Source: Sphingobacterium hotanense
GTDB taxonomy: Bacteria; Bacteroidota; Bacteroidia; Sphingobacteriales; Sphingobacteriaceae
Reading direction: 5' to 3'
Assembly (NCBI RefSeq): GCF_008274825.1
Contig: NZ_CP030848.1
Location: 496,001-560,000 of the forward strand
Length of the DNA stretch: 64,000 bases
The position numbers were made by a program, and so were the translations under genes. Each line of letters starts with the position of its first letter. Within the stretch, counting starts at the first letter, position 1. Of the stretch, positions 28,791-38,498 are shown piece by piece. Below the pieces are notes generated by a model. That model was given only the letters and a program-made list of their open reading frames with translations. It did not search any database and had not been told where the DNA came from.

Positions 28791-29360
28791 ATGCAGATAC
28801 GAAAAGGAGAGAAGAAAGATGCGGCAGCTATCGCCGAACATTTATTGCTGGCAATGGAGGATATCGTTTATCTATTCATTGGTGAAGAGAATTATGATGA
28901 AGCTTATCGCTTTATTTCCACACTCGTTGAGCATGAGGGCAATCAATATTCATACAACAATAACTGGGTTGTAGAAGAGGACGGTCAGGTCGTTGCAACG
29001 GCGCTGCTGTACGATGGCGCTCATCTGGAGCAACTCCGGACACCGGTGGCTAACTTGTTGCGCGAAGCCTACGACTTGGATTTTAACCCCGAAGCAGAGA
29101 CTCAGGCAGGAGAATATTATATCGACTGTATAGGCGTAAACCCAAGTCAGCAAGGAAAAGGAATTGGTACGAAGATATTGCATTTCCTGATCGATGAATA
29201 TGTGGAAAAACAAGGGATTACCCTTGGACTCCTAGTCGATGAAATCAATCCCAATGCAAAGAAACTCTATGAGCGAATAGGTTTTGAGGTTGTAGGTGAG
29301 AAGACCTTGCTCGGAAAGAGGTTAGAACACATGCAGAAGATACCAACCCATCTTAAATAA
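28791..29360 (+). CDS. GNAT-family N-acetyltransferase
   Basis: Cytoplasmic acetyltransferase of 189 residues. The acetyl-CoA-binding motif is clear: Y-I-D-C-I-G-V-N-P-S-Q-Q-G-K-G-I-G-T-K-I-L (about residues 110-130), followed by N-P-N-A-K-K-L-Y-E-R-I-G-F-E. The N-terminal part starts I-R-K-G-E-K-K-D-A. It stands 38 bases behind the WG-repeat gene and ahead of a strong terminator, so the two may be cotranscribed. The substrate is unknown. Confidence 0.85.
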   Translation: MQIRKGEKKDAAAIAEHLLLAMEDIVYLFIGEENYDEAYRFISTLVEHEGNQYSYNNNWVVEEDGQVVATALLYDGAHLEQLRTPVANLLREAYDLDFNPEAETQAGEYYIDCIGVNPSQQGKGIGTKILHFLIDEYVEKQGITLGLLVDEINPNAKKLYERIGFEVVGEKTLLGKRLEHMQKIPTHLK

Positions 29361-29361
29361 T

Positions 29362-29390
29362 AAAGGGCCTGTCCAATCGGACAGCCCTTT
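29362..29390 (+). terminator. Terminator after the GNAT gene
   Basis: AAAGGGC-TGTCC and GGACA-GCCCTTT form a strong hairpin two bases after the stop codon. It is symmetric enough to serve the minus-strand SusD gene as well. Confidence 0.85.
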
Positions 29391-29419
29391 AAATTTATAG
29401 GAGTTGATATTACTTGAGC

Positions 29420-30910
29420 TTATTTTAACCACCACGGTTTTGCCGTTGTGACATCAGAACCGCCGAATTGACTAGCAATCGCTGCTGATACGTTTGCTGA
29501 ATTATTGTTGTATTCGCCCGCTGGGTACATCCAACGGTAAGCAATGTGGTTTTTGTTAGATTTCGCAAACTCTGGGTAGCTGGTTCTTAAATGATCAAAA
29601 TAGGCTGTCCAACCTCCCTGATGAAAAGAACGAAGATACTTTTGCATAAGGATTCGCTCAAGCTTAGCTTCTTTCGTCGATACTGAACTTAATTTAACTG
29701 ATGACTGAGCAAGGTAAGTATTGGCGACAGATTCATTCACATAGCTCGCCATATTCTTAGCGTAGTTTTCATAGAATTTAAAGCCTGATTTGATGCCTTC
29801 CTCATAATAGGTATTCGCATCGCCGCTTATCCATCCTCTAACTACAGCTTCCGCTAATAGGAACTGCTGCTCAGCATATCCAATTAATATAGATGGCTCA
29901 TTCGTAGCATCTTTCGTAAAACGGTCCGCAACTTTAGATACTAAGCCCTTAGTCGCTTTCTCATTCACTTGCCCATAAGGCTTAATCGGGTCTCCACCTT
30001 CGTACGCCTTGAAGTCATTTACGGGTTTACCTGCTTTTGCCGCTTCTGGAGTCCTCGTAAAGAGCACAAATAAACGAGCATCTTTTAAGTCCTGAAGTCT
30101 TTTGATGTAAGTAGAGTCTACATACATCCCTGAACCATAACCACTTGAGTTGAACTCCGGATAACGGTTTCCTGCCTGGTCTAAATAGACTAATTTTCCA
30201 TCGTCGCCAGATCCTGTAAACAGAGGCTGCGAGCTAACGATATTTGCAAACGTTTCCTTAGGAGCAATAGTCGCATCCCCTTCTTTCGTAGATAATGTCA
30301 TCAACACTTTTAAGCGGTATGCATTTACCATTTTGCGCCATTGTGAAGCCGACCCGTTATAGATGATATCTCCATTAATCTTCGACTCAACTTTTGATAA
30401 CAAGGTATTCGCCTCTTCCAACTCTTTTAAGATGCCTAAAAACACGTCTTTTTGGCTATCATACTTCGGAGTTAACAAACCAGCGCTCTCTCCTTTTAAA
30501 GCTTCGCTATAGGGAATATCTCCGAAAGTTAAGGTTAAGTTGTAGAAATAATAAGCACGGATGAATTTGCCAATCCCAACATATTCAGGAAGAGCCATAC
30601 GCTCGCCCTCCTCGATCATCTTCGTTACGTTTCTCAAATTGTTATATGCTCCAAAGTCGCTACGTTGCCATGCATAAATCTGATTCGCGTTTTCGCCGTC
30701 CGTCTGTACGATCATTTTTAATGCGTATAAAGGCCCAGTACCTTTAAAGGAGTTGAATGCGTCCCATTCAATCTTTGTTAATAAAAACTGTGGGTGTGTG
30801 GTTTTGGATTCGTTGGGATTGGTATTGATCTCCGATAGTTTACGACATGAACTATTCGTAAATGCTAAGAACAAGGCAAGCGCCAATAGAATATATGAAT
30901 TGATTTTCAT
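29420..30910 (-). CDS. SusD/RagB-family outer-membrane lipoprotein (SusD_2 type)
   Basis: Surface lipoprotein of 496 residues with lipobox N-S-S-C-R near residue 22. The N-I-N-P-N-E-like motif INTNPNESK just after it and QFLLTKI mark the SusD-like group 2. The later ALKMIVQTDGEN, YYFYNLTLTFGDIPYSEAL and EQQFLLAEAVVRGW segments are the helical scaffold. It starts three bases after the stop of the SusC partner upstream. No sigma factor, FecR or degrading enzyme adjoins the pair, so the ligand cannot be guessed. Confidence 0.93.
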   Translation of the reverse strand: MKINSYILLALALFLAFTNSSCRKLSEINTNPNESKTTHPQFLLTKIEWDAFNSFKGTGPLYALKMIVQTDGENANQIYAWQRSDFGAYNNLRNVTKMIEEGERMALPEYVGIGKFIRAYYFYNLTLTFGDIPYSEALKGESAGLLTPKYDSQKDVFLGILKELEEANTLLSKVESKINGDIIYNGSASQWRKMVNAYRLKVLMTLSTKEGDATIAPKETFANIVSSQPLFTGSGDDGKLVYLDQAGNRYPEFNSSGYGSGMYVDSTYIKRLQDLKDARLFVLFTRTPEAAKAGKPVNDFKAYEGGDPIKPYGQVNEKATKGLVSKVADRFTKDATNEPSILIGYAEQQFLLAEAVVRGWISGDANTYYEEGIKSGFKFYENYAKNMASYVNESVANTYLAQSSVKLSSVSTKEAKLERILMQKYLRSFHQGGWTAYFDHLRTSYPEFAKSNKNHIAYRWMYPAGEYNNNSANVSAAIASQFGGSDVTTAKPWWLK

Positions 30911-30913
30911 TGT

Positions 30914-33900
30914 TTAGAATTTAAAGTTTAAGGATACACCGATGTAACGTGATGATGGGTCTTGCAAGTTGTTGTCATCACCAAAGTCAGGATCTAGGTA
31001 AGGAATATTCTGCCACATCAATAAGTTATATCCGAATACCGAGGCGTTAATTGCTTTTACCTTGTCCGTTTTGATAAACTTGTTGATATCATAACCTACA
31101 GACAGACGTCTCAATTTCACAAACGAGCGGTCAAATACGTTCGCGAAGAATTTGTTCTCATCCTCTGTTACGCGCGCCTGATAAGGATATATTTGACTCC
31201 ATGTTTGCCAACTAACCGCTTGTGTATTCTTCTCATATTGACGTGTGTCCGAGATTACATGACCATCAACATCTCTCTTCAATTCACCACCAGTTACTAT
31301 TACACCTTCCGGTACATATACATATTTGCCAGCGCTGTATTCTGCTTCGCGATATTTGGTCGATGAAGGATGCTTTCCTCCCCACCACATTTTTTCATGT
31401 GTAACAGAGTTAATCAACCCGCCAATTGAGCCGTCGATATCTAGATTTACAGTAACATCATGGATATTGAATCTATTCTGTAATCCGAATCTCCAATTTG
31501 GCTCTAAATGACCGATGTTTTTTGCATAACTGTCACGGATTGGCATTCGCGTATTTGGATTTAAGATCACCTGACCATCAGCAGATTTCTGCCAAACCGT
31601 CGCATAGAATGAATCCGCACGGTCGCCAACCTTAAGCTCACCAAATTTTTTGGCCCCTTCAATATGCTCAACTTTCTTAATCTGACGACTCCAGTTTACT
31701 CCGAAGTCCCAGTTAAATTTCTCTCTCTTAATCGGGTTGATGCTCAACATTATTTCCACACCATGCGTTCTGTAGTCGATGACATTCGACTTCTTATAGT
31801 TGAATGCGGATGCTCCTGAGGTTGGTAAGTTTTGAATTTGAAACTCATCGCCTACATTATAATAAGTCGCTTCTGCGCTAACTCTATTATTTAAGAATGA
31901 TAAAGCAAAACCAGCTTCAAAGGATGTGGAACGCTCTGGGTTAATGTTAGGGTTAGCAAGGATTTCCGGATAGCTTACAGATGGTGTTGCACCATATGTT
32001 AAGCTCTTCGCATAAGTTAAATATGTGCTATATGGATCTAAATCGCTGGATACCTGCGCAAGCGATGAATACACTTTTAAGTAGTCAATTCCTGCAGGTA
32101 ATTTGAAGTAATCAGATAAGATAGAACTTAAAGATACCGCTGGATAGAAATAAGAATTCTGACCTTGTGGTAATGCCGAAGACCAGTCATTTCTAGCTGA
32201 AAAGTTTAAGTAAGTAGATCTTAAGACATCAAAACTAACCGATCCGTAAACCGAACGAATAACTTTCTCGGAAAGGAACGACGTTGAAGTCGAAGGACCT
32301 TGTGTATTTCCCAAAGCATAAAGTTGCGGTACGATCAGTCCATCAGTAGCTGAGTAGAAGTTATTGAACTTTCTTTGGTAAGTGGAAGAACCAGCATTAA
32401 TGTTGATTCCGAAGTTCTCACCGAAGTTATCTTGATAAGTTGCTAGTACGTCAGCATCGAAATCAAGACGTTTGTTGTTCCAAACTTTATAGTCACCGTT
32501 TCTGGAGTCTCCATAGTTCATGTAAGATTTCGGACTTTGCATATCTTCAAAAGTCATGTTTTGTCTTGCCGAAGCACGCCCCTGTAAGGAGAACTTTGGA
32601 GATATCTGCCAGTTTAAAGTAGACTGTCCATGCAATACATCGCGGTTATGCTGTTGATTCAACTCTTGTGCTGCGAAATAAGGGTTGTTGTACCATGCAT
32701 AGTTATAATTCGCTTGGCGGAACCCTTCTTGACCTGGTACATATAAATGTTCGCTTAACTCTTTGCCATTCACGTCATTACCCATCCATAATAAGATGGT
32801 GTACATGTGGTTCTTAGGGCCATAGCCGTAACGAGGATAGTTTGGCGAATAAACTTTATTGTAAGATAAATTCACATCCAATTGCAAGGATGGGTTGAAC
32901 ATATAAGATGTGTTCAAAATTGCACCTCCTGATTGTAACTGTGAGTTAGGAACCTGACCTTGTTGGATCGCATACTTTCCAGTAAAGAATACAGCGGCTT
33001 TTTCACCTTTGTAGGCCAAGCTTACGTTGTTGTCATTTACAAAACCCATGCGTAAGAAATCCTTCAGATTGTTATGCGAGACGAAGTCTGTCGGTACGCG
33101 CTCGTATAATGCGCGGTCGTCATAAATAGTTCCTTTAACATCTCCCCACCAAGGGATGATCTCCCCAGTTTTCTTATTTCTAACGGGGCTATTCCATTGA
33201 GGTACTTGAATGCCTGCATCAAGCTTAGGACCCCAAGTCATGTCACCATCAGAGATACCGCCATCAGCGCCATCCCAGAACTCATATTTACCATTAGAAC
33301 CAGAACCATACTCATTCTGTGTTTCCGGGAATACGGTAAATCCTGCAGTAACCATATTGGTCGAAGTGAAGTTGACTTCCAGGTTCTCAGATGTAGCGGA
33401 CTTTGTTGTAATCAATATGGCACCGTCTTTACCACGTGAACCATATAGGGTAGAAGCGGCTGTACCTTTCAATACGTTGATGTTTGCAATGTTTTCACTT
33501 GGAACATCAAAGAAATCAGTTTCTACTACAATACCGTCAATAACGATAATCGGCTTTTTCCCACGAAGCGAGAAGTTGGGTTTTTGGAAAATACCAGTCG
33601 GATTCGTAACGTTTAAACCAGCCACTTGTCCAGACAGAGCATTACCTATATTCATTGTTTTAGATTGATCTAAAACTTCTGTTTTTACCTCCTGCGTTGC
33701 ATATCCGATCTTTCGCTTTTGTTGTTTGATGCCCATTGCGGTCACAACGACCTCTTCGATTGCAGACTCTTCTTTTACGAGGATGATATTTATTGGAGCG
33801 TTGTTGAACGTGACACGTTGAGTAACATAGCCCAGCGAGCTTATCTCCAGCACATCGCCGGAATTAGCTTCAATTTGAAAACTCCCATCCAGCTTACTTC

Positions 33901-34129
33901 CAGCGACAGCTTTATTTGTCAAGTTTCGGATGGTCGCCCCAACAACCGCTTCGTTGTTCTCATTTTTAATAGCGCCATTGGAATAGGTTGCATCAATGGA
34001 ATAAAATGGGTTAGTTGAATGTCTATCAACGGGCTTCGATGCATACAAGCTGCCCAGAAAAGAACACATAACCAGCGTAAGACCTAGCTTTGTGCAATTC
34101 CGGTAATTACGGTGTAAAGATAAATTCAT
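30914..34129 (-). CDS. SusC/RagA-family TonB-dependent outer-membrane transporter
   Basis: Outer-membrane transporter of 1071 residues. A signal peptide (1-31) is followed by a carboxypeptidase-like domain (A-V-V-G-A-T-I-R-N-L onward), the SusC signature EEVVVTAMGIKQQKR, and the plug with G-K-K-P-I-I-V-I-D-G-I-V and LKGTAASTLYGSRGKDGAILITT. The barrel ends in the usual aromatic strand G-V-S-L-N-F-K-F. It has no STN domain, unlike the receptor at 12288-15545, so it should not signal to an ECF sigma factor. The SusD partner follows after three bases. Confidence 0.94.
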   Translation of the reverse strand: MNLSLHRNYRNCTKLGLTLVMCSFLGSLYASKPVDRHSTNPFYSIDATYSNGAIKNENNEAVVGATIRNLTNKAVAGSKLDGSFQIEANSGDVLEISSLGYVTQRVTFNNAPINIILVKEESAIEEVVVTAMGIKQQKRKIGYATQEVKTEVLDQSKTMNIGNALSGQVAGLNVTNPTGIFQKPNFSLRGKKPIIVIDGIVVETDFFDVPSENIANINVLKGTAASTLYGSRGKDGAILITTKSATSENLEVNFTSTNMVTAGFTVFPETQNEYGSGSNGKYEFWDGADGGISDGDMTWGPKLDAGIQVPQWNSPVRNKKTGEIIPWWGDVKGTIYDDRALYERVPTDFVSHNNLKDFLRMGFVNDNNVSLAYKGEKAAVFFTGKYAIQQGQVPNSQLQSGGAILNTSYMFNPSLQLDVNLSYNKVYSPNYPRYGYGPKNHMYTILLWMGNDVNGKELSEHLYVPGQEGFRQANYNYAWYNNPYFAAQELNQQHNRDVLHGQSTLNWQISPKFSLQGRASARQNMTFEDMQSPKSYMNYGDSRNGDYKVWNNKRLDFDADVLATYQDNFGENFGININAGSSTYQRKFNNFYSATDGLIVPQLYALGNTQGPSTSTSFLSEKVIRSVYGSVSFDVLRSTYLNFSARNDWSSALPQGQNSYFYPAVSLSSILSDYFKLPAGIDYLKVYSSLAQVSSDLDPYSTYLTYAKSLTYGATPSVSYPEILANPNINPERSTSFEAGFALSFLNNRVSAEATYYNVGDEFQIQNLPTSGASAFNYKKSNVIDYRTHGVEIMLSINPIKREKFNWDFGVNWSRQIKKVEHIEGAKKFGELKVGDRADSFYATVWQKSADGQVILNPNTRMPIRDSYAKNIGHLEPNWRFGLQNRFNIHDVTVNLDIDGSIGGLINSVTHEKMWWGGKHPSSTKYREAEYSAGKYVYVPEGVIVTGGELKRDVDGHVISDTRQYEKNTQAVSWQTWSQIYPYQARVTEDENKFFANVFDRSFVKLRRLSVGYDINKFIKTDKVKAINASVFGYNLLMWQNIPYLDPDFGDDNNLQDPSSRYIGVSLNFKF

Positions 34130-34240
34130 AAAAAATAATGAGATTAATAATGTTTTGTTCCTATCCTAGGAAATTGTTGCAAAAGAAGCGAAATGCCTTT
34201 AACAGGTGTTTAATCAACTGTTAAATATTAGGGGATTTTG

Positions 34241-34266
34241 TGTTAACTCTGGATAAAGAGTTAACA
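34241..34266. promoter_or_regulatory. Operator-like palindrome
   Basis: TGTTAACTCT and AGAGTTAACA are perfect complements around six bases. It lies between the divergent SusC (minus) and ABC-exporter (plus) genes. No gene ends here and there is no T run, so a regulator binding site is more likely than a terminator. Confidence 0.5.
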
Positions 34267-34369
34267 CAGAGTAAATATTCCACACTTAGAAATAATGCGA
34301 ATTTTTATCGATATTCGTGAAGTTTAGACAAACTTTTAGAAAGAGGTCGGTGTTATTATACCATACGCT

Positions 34370-35071
34370 ATGAAAGAAGAGATCGTTAAGTTGGAAACTG
34401 TTAATAAAATCTATAAAACCGGAGATACGAGCATCACTGCTTTAGATACGACGGATATAGGTTTCAACAGCGGAGAGCTTACGCTAATAATGGGGCCTTC
34501 AGGGAGCGGTAAGACCACTTTGTTATCTATTCTGGGGTTTGTGATCTATCCTTCCTCGGGACGCGTTTTCTACAAAGGCCAGGAGGTGACCGAACTTAAG
34601 GAGAATGCACTAGCCGATTTGCGACTTAAAGAGATCGGATTCGTCTTCCAGCATTTTAATCTTATTGAACCTTTAAATGCCTTAGAGAATGTGATGCAAC
34701 CTTTAATTCTTCAGGGAATGGATTCAGGAAAGGCCTCGGAAAAGGCGAAGAAGGCGCTAGAAGAAGTGGGATTGGGAGATCGTATTAAAAATCTGCCGAA
34801 GAAGCTTAGTGGCGGGCAAAAGCAACGGGTTTCAATTGCCAGAGCACTAGTAACCGAGCCGTCGATGATTTTATGTGACGAGCCGACCGCCTCATTAGAT
34901 GCTAAGAGCGCCGAAATGATCATGAATGAGCTTAAATCGCTCGCAGACTCGGGAAAAGCTGTAATCATTGTCACGCACGATCTACGCCTTCGCAAATTTG
35001 CTGATCGCGTAATCTATGTTGAAGAGGGTATCGTGTCAAATACCATAAAAAATGAAGATGACTACAAATAG
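34370..35071 (+). CDS. ABC transporter ATP-binding protein (MacB/LolD/DevA type)
   Basis: Cytoplasmic ATPase of 233 residues. Walker A is GPSGSGKTTL (about residues 42-51), the signature is LSGGQKQRVS and Walker B is MILCDEPTASLD with the H-loop in IIVTHD. Family sequences of this type pair with FtsX-like permeases in MacB, LolCDE and DevBCA systems. It is the first gene of a tight four-gene operon: its last 20 bases overlap the adaptor gene, then a permease and a TolC-like channel follow, a complete tripartite exporter. Confidence 0.92.
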   Translation: MKEEIVKLETVNKIYKTGDTSITALDTTDIGFNSGELTLIMGPSGSGKTTLLSILGFVIYPSSGRVFYKGQEVTELKENALADLRLKEIGFVFQHFNLIEPLNALENVMQPLILQGMDSGKASEKAKKALEEVGLGDRIKNLPKKLSGGQKQRVSIARALVTEPSMILCDEPTASLDAKSAEMIMNELKSLADSGKAVIIVTHDLRLRKFADRVIYVEEGIVSNTIKNEDDYK

Positions 35072-36005
35072 AATATTTTGCATACTGTTAATTTTCATGC
35101 TTTTCGTAGCACTTTTTTCCTGTGGCAACAAAAAGGAAGAGAAGCAGCAATCCAATAAAGAAATACTTGAAGAAATCAAGGAAATCAAGGCAGTTGGAAA
35201 AGTGGTAAGCGCGAAAGATTGGACCATCATTTCCTCCAACACTTCCGCTCGCATCAAAGAACTTATGATAGAGGATGGCGACTCCGTTAGCAAAGGGCAA
35301 TTGCTCATGCAGCTGGAGGCGGGAAATACTGACCTCGATGTGCAGCAAGCCCAAGCGCAGCTCAATAGCCTAAACAAAGAAAACAGAACAATTCTAGAAG
35401 ATATACGGAAGGCGAGGGTTTACGCCGATGAACTGAAAGATAAATACGAAACGTCCAAACGTCTGTATGAGCAGGATGCTGAAACCAAAGAAAAGATGAG
35501 TACGGATTATTCTAATTGGCAACAACAGGAGCTTACGTTAAAAGGTTTACAGCAAAAACAACAAGCCCAGCAAGCCTCCGCCTACGAGCAGCAGCTTGAA
35601 ATTCAAAAAGCCCAAAATACAAGATCAGACTTTCAAATCATTGCCGCCTCATCCGGTGTCATTACGGATCTGGTAGCAAAAGTTGGGCAGAGTGTGCAGG
35701 CAGCGATGGAGTTAGGGAAAATCATCGATGTAGAGCATCCGATGGTTGAAGCCGAGGTCGATGAGCTTTTTGTGAATGATGTCAAAGTCGGGCAGTCGGT
35801 ACTGATTTTTCCGGTAGGCCGGAAAGATCAAGCAGCCAATGGACGGATAAGCTACCTTAGCCCGATTCTATCGGAGAAATCTATCTTATATGAAACGGCT
35901 AATGAGGGGCAGGATCGTCGCGTTAGAAAGATAAAAATTGAGATTGAAGGAAATAATGTATTAACCATTAATTCTAAAGTTGATTGTACCATAAGGATTA
36001 GATAG
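35052..36005 (+). CDS. Periplasmic adaptor (HlyD/DevB-like) lipoprotein of the exporter
   Basis: Membrane-fusion protein of 317 residues. A signal with lipobox A-L-F-S-C-G near residue 22 anchors it in the inner membrane. A lipoyl half (SARIKELMIEDGDSVSKGQL, about 75-95), a long coiled-coil hairpin rich in Q and E (about 100-200), the second lipoyl half and a beta-barrel follow in the order normal for this family. It overlaps the ATPase gene by 20 bases and is followed immediately by the permease start. It bridges permease and outer-membrane channel. Confidence 0.88.
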   Translation: MKMTTNRIFCILLIFMLFVALFSCGNKKEEKQQSNKEILEEIKEIKAVGKVVSAKDWTIISSNTSARIKELMIEDGDSVSKGQLLMQLEAGNTDLDVQQAQAQLNSLNKENRTILEDIRKARVYADELKDKYETSKRLYEQDAETKEKMSTDYSNWQQQELTLKGLQQKQQAQQASAYEQQLEIQKAQNTRSDFQIIAASSGVITDLVAKVGQSVQAAMELGKIIDVEHPMVEAEVDELFVNDVKVGQSVLIFPVGRKDQAANGRISYLSPILSEKSILYETANEGQDRRVRKIKIEIEGNNVLTINSKVDCTIRIR

Positions 36006-37139
36006 ATGTTGAAATTAGCGTTTAAATTTATTCGGTATGACCGCGCCAAAAGCGTAGGTATTATCATCGCTATTGTGATCAGCATCTTCTTGATCGGTCA
36101 ACAGTTGGGGCTATTGTTCTTTCTGATGGGCTTGATGGGCAACTTGGTCGGCAATGCGCCGGTTCAGGACAATGAGATGTGGATCATCGAAGCGCAAAGC
36201 AATAACATCAATTCGGTAAATAGTATCGACCAGCGATTAGTTCAACAAATTGGTAGCCTTCCTGCCGTCGATATCGCCTATCCTGTGGTCTTGGCACCCG
36301 CTCAAGCCACCTTCTTGGATGGGAAAACTGCAGCTGTCACGCTCGTAGGGTCGCCGGTACCTGAGTTTATCATGGGGCCAATCCCCAATCGGATAGCGGA
36401 AGGAGAGATCAGTTCGCTCATAGATCCCAATGCCGTATCCGCGGAGACATTTAGTGCAAAGACCTGGAATACCGAGCTCCATTTGGACAAGCCTATCGAA
36501 ATTAATGGGAAGCGGGCAATGATTACTTTATTAACGAGAAATGCACAAGCCTTCGGTGCTAGCCTGATGTACACCTCGATTGAAAACGCCCGATTGCTAG
36601 GCAATGCAGATCCGACCAAAGTAAGCGTAATAGTCGCCAAGCTTAAAGAAGGCGCTGATAAGGAACAGATTGCGCAGGATATTGGGCAACTATTCCCACA
36701 ATTACAGGCTTGGGATCCCAGAAAGTTGGAAAGCTCTACTGTTCGCGAAATTCTCATTACCTCCAACATGGGGATGAGCTTCGGAACCTTAGTGCTGTTC
36801 GCTATGATCAGCGGCTTTTTCATCATTGGCTTGACCCTATACTCTTCGGCATTAGACCGTATCAAAGATTATGGAACACTAAAAGCTATTGGTGCGAAAA
36901 AAGGATACGTCAATAAGTTGATCGTCGCGCAGGCCTTCCTTTACGCGATCATTGGCTATAGCATCGCCATGCTGTTATTATACGGCTTTAAGTTCGGTGT
37001 CGCCAATTCAGGACTAGTGATCCAAATCAGTGTTGGCTTTGCCTTGTTTTTATTATTTATTACCCTGATAATTTCCATTGGAGGATCCTTGTTCGCCGTT
37101 CGGAAGATTTCCAAACTCGAACCTGCCTCGGTATTTTAA
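36006..37139 (+). CDS. ABC transporter permease, FtsX/DevC family
   Basis: Inner-membrane permease of 377 residues. One membrane helix near the N-terminus (about 17-45) is followed by a large periplasmic domain (about 50-245) and three C-terminal helices (about 255-280, 310-335, 345-370), the FtsX topology. The L-K-A-I-G-A-K-K-G-Y motif in the first cytoplasmic loop after the second helix contacts the ATPase. Size and topology are closest to DevC. The start codon follows the adaptor stop with no gap. The exported substrate is unknown. Confidence 0.88.
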   Translation: MLKLAFKFIRYDRAKSVGIIIAIVISIFLIGQQLGLLFFLMGLMGNLVGNAPVQDNEMWIIEAQSNNINSVNSIDQRLVQQIGSLPAVDIAYPVVLAPAQATFLDGKTAAVTLVGSPVPEFIMGPIPNRIAEGEISSLIDPNAVSAETFSAKTWNTELHLDKPIEINGKRAMITLLTRNAQAFGASLMYTSIENARLLGNADPTKVSVIVAKLKEGADKEQIAQDIGQLFPQLQAWDPRKLESSTVREILITSNMGMSFGTLVLFAMISGFFIIGLTLYSSALDRIKDYGTLKAIGAKKGYVNKLIVAQAFLYAIIGYSIAMLLLYGFKFGVANSGLVIQISVGFALFLLFITLIISIGGSLFAVRKISKLEPASVF

Positions 37140-37140
37140 C

Positions 37141-38412
37141 ATGAAAAAGATTGTATCTGTCATATTGCTTATCCTACCTGTTTGGGTTGCTGCACAATCG
37201 CTGAGCATCGAACAATTGTGGGGAGAATTGAGCAAGAACAACAGCTTGCAGCAATGGCAAGTAGAAACGGCGATTAAACAGGAAGAACTAAGTGAACAAA
37301 AAAAAACACGCATTCCGGTATTCTATATTGATGCGAATCTGCAGCATAATCTCATTATTCCGACGACGCCGGTTCCGGCGATTGCGTTCGATCCGACTGC
37401 ACCCAATGGTGCCATTATACCGCTCAAGTTTGCTACCAAATGGTCTTCCAAGGTCGGCGTACAAATGGAATGGGATATTTTCGACCCTAAACGGACCGTC
37501 ACGCAGCAACAAAAACAAATAGAGATCAATAAATCGACGATCGAGCAAGTACGCCAAACCGAGCAGTGGAGAAAAGATGCAACTCTAGCCTATGCTGCGG
37601 TCGTTCTGGCCAGTGAGCAATATGCATTAGCCGTAGAAGACTCCATCGCTTATCAAAAGATACTCGCTGTCGTTAAATCCAGATACGAAGAGGGGAGAGA
37701 AGGGACATCCGAATACGTTCAAGCACAGCAGGAACTTGAGCGCAAGCGAATAACACTTTATGAAGCATGGTCTGTATTGGTCGACTCTGATTTAGAACTT
37801 GGGCGATATCAAGATTTAGATACGACGAAGGTATTGAGTTCAAATATGCAGGACATCCGTCAATTCATCCAGGCTTTACAACTTCACAACTACGATCTAG
37901 AAATGTTGAAGCTCGACCAGCAGATGAATGAGCTGCAGCAGCGATCGCTAAAAAAGGAGCTATTGCCTACCCTTAAGCTAAATGCCTATTTGGGGGAACA
38001 GTTTTATAGTAATGAATTCCGGCTCGACAGGGGCTCAGACTGGTTTGGAAATAGCTTTGTGAACCTTGCTTTGCGCATTCCGCTCAGCACCTATTTCACC
38101 TTGCAGCCAAGCCTTAGAAAGAATAACCTACAACAGCAATTGACCAGCCTTCAACTGGAAGAAGAACAGTTAAACGATAGGATACAAAGCCAGCAAAAGA
38201 CTGTAAAATTGCAAGCAGCAGAAAAGAAATTAGCAGCTTATCAGCGGATCGAACGTTTGGCGCTAGAAAATAAAGCGACCAAAGAAAAAGCGTTTCATGC
38301 GGGTCGCATCTTATTAACAGAACTTATGCAAGCCTATGCAAGTTATAACCAAGCGAAGAAAGACTTGTGGCAGGCAGAATATGACCATTTGAAAATAGCC
38401 TTAGAAGAGTAA
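37141..38412 (+). CDS. TolC-family outer-membrane channel
   Basis: Outer-membrane efflux protein of 423 residues from the ATG at 37141, one base after the permease stop; a longer frame overlapping the permease lacks a signal at its start. A signal peptide (1-19, ending V-A-A-Q) precedes two long helical repeats rich in Q, E and L (about 25-220 and 240-420), typical of TolC proteins. It completes the exporter encoded by the three genes before it and is followed by a strong terminator. Confidence 0.9.
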   Translation: MKKIVSVILLILPVWVAAQSLSIEQLWGELSKNNSLQQWQVETAIKQEELSEQKKTRIPVFYIDANLQHNLIIPTTPVPAIAFDPTAPNGAIIPLKFATKWSSKVGVQMEWDIFDPKRTVTQQQKQIEINKSTIEQVRQTEQWRKDATLAYAAVVLASEQYALAVEDSIAYQKILAVVKSRYEEGREGTSEYVQAQQELERKRITLYEAWSVLVDSDLELGRYQDLDTTKVLSSNMQDIRQFIQALQLHNYDLEMLKLDQQMNELQQRSLKKELLPTLKLNAYLGEQFYSNEFRLDRGSDWFGNSFVNLALRIPLSTYFTLQPSLRKNNLQQQLTSLQLEEEQLNDRIQSQQKTVKLQAAEKKLAAYQRIERLALENKATKEKAFHAGRILLTELMQAYASYNQAKKDLWQAEYDHLKIALEE

Positions 38413-38434
38413 TAGATACCCGTAAATCTCTAAT

Positions 38435-38471
38435 AACAAAGGCTGCTAGTGAAGATCTAGCAGCCTTTGTT
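38435..38471. terminator. Bidirectional terminator
   Basis: AACAAAGGCTGCTAG and CTAGCAGCCTTTGTT form a perfect 15-bp stem with a 7-base loop between the convergent TolC and M1-peptidase genes. Confidence 0.88.
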
Positions 38472-38498
38472 CATTGGAATATTGATGTCCCTAGCCGA

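Noticed and set aside
37078..37140. TolC frame starting inside the permease gene
   Set aside because: The ATG at 37141 gives a clean signal peptide and follows the permease stop by one base.
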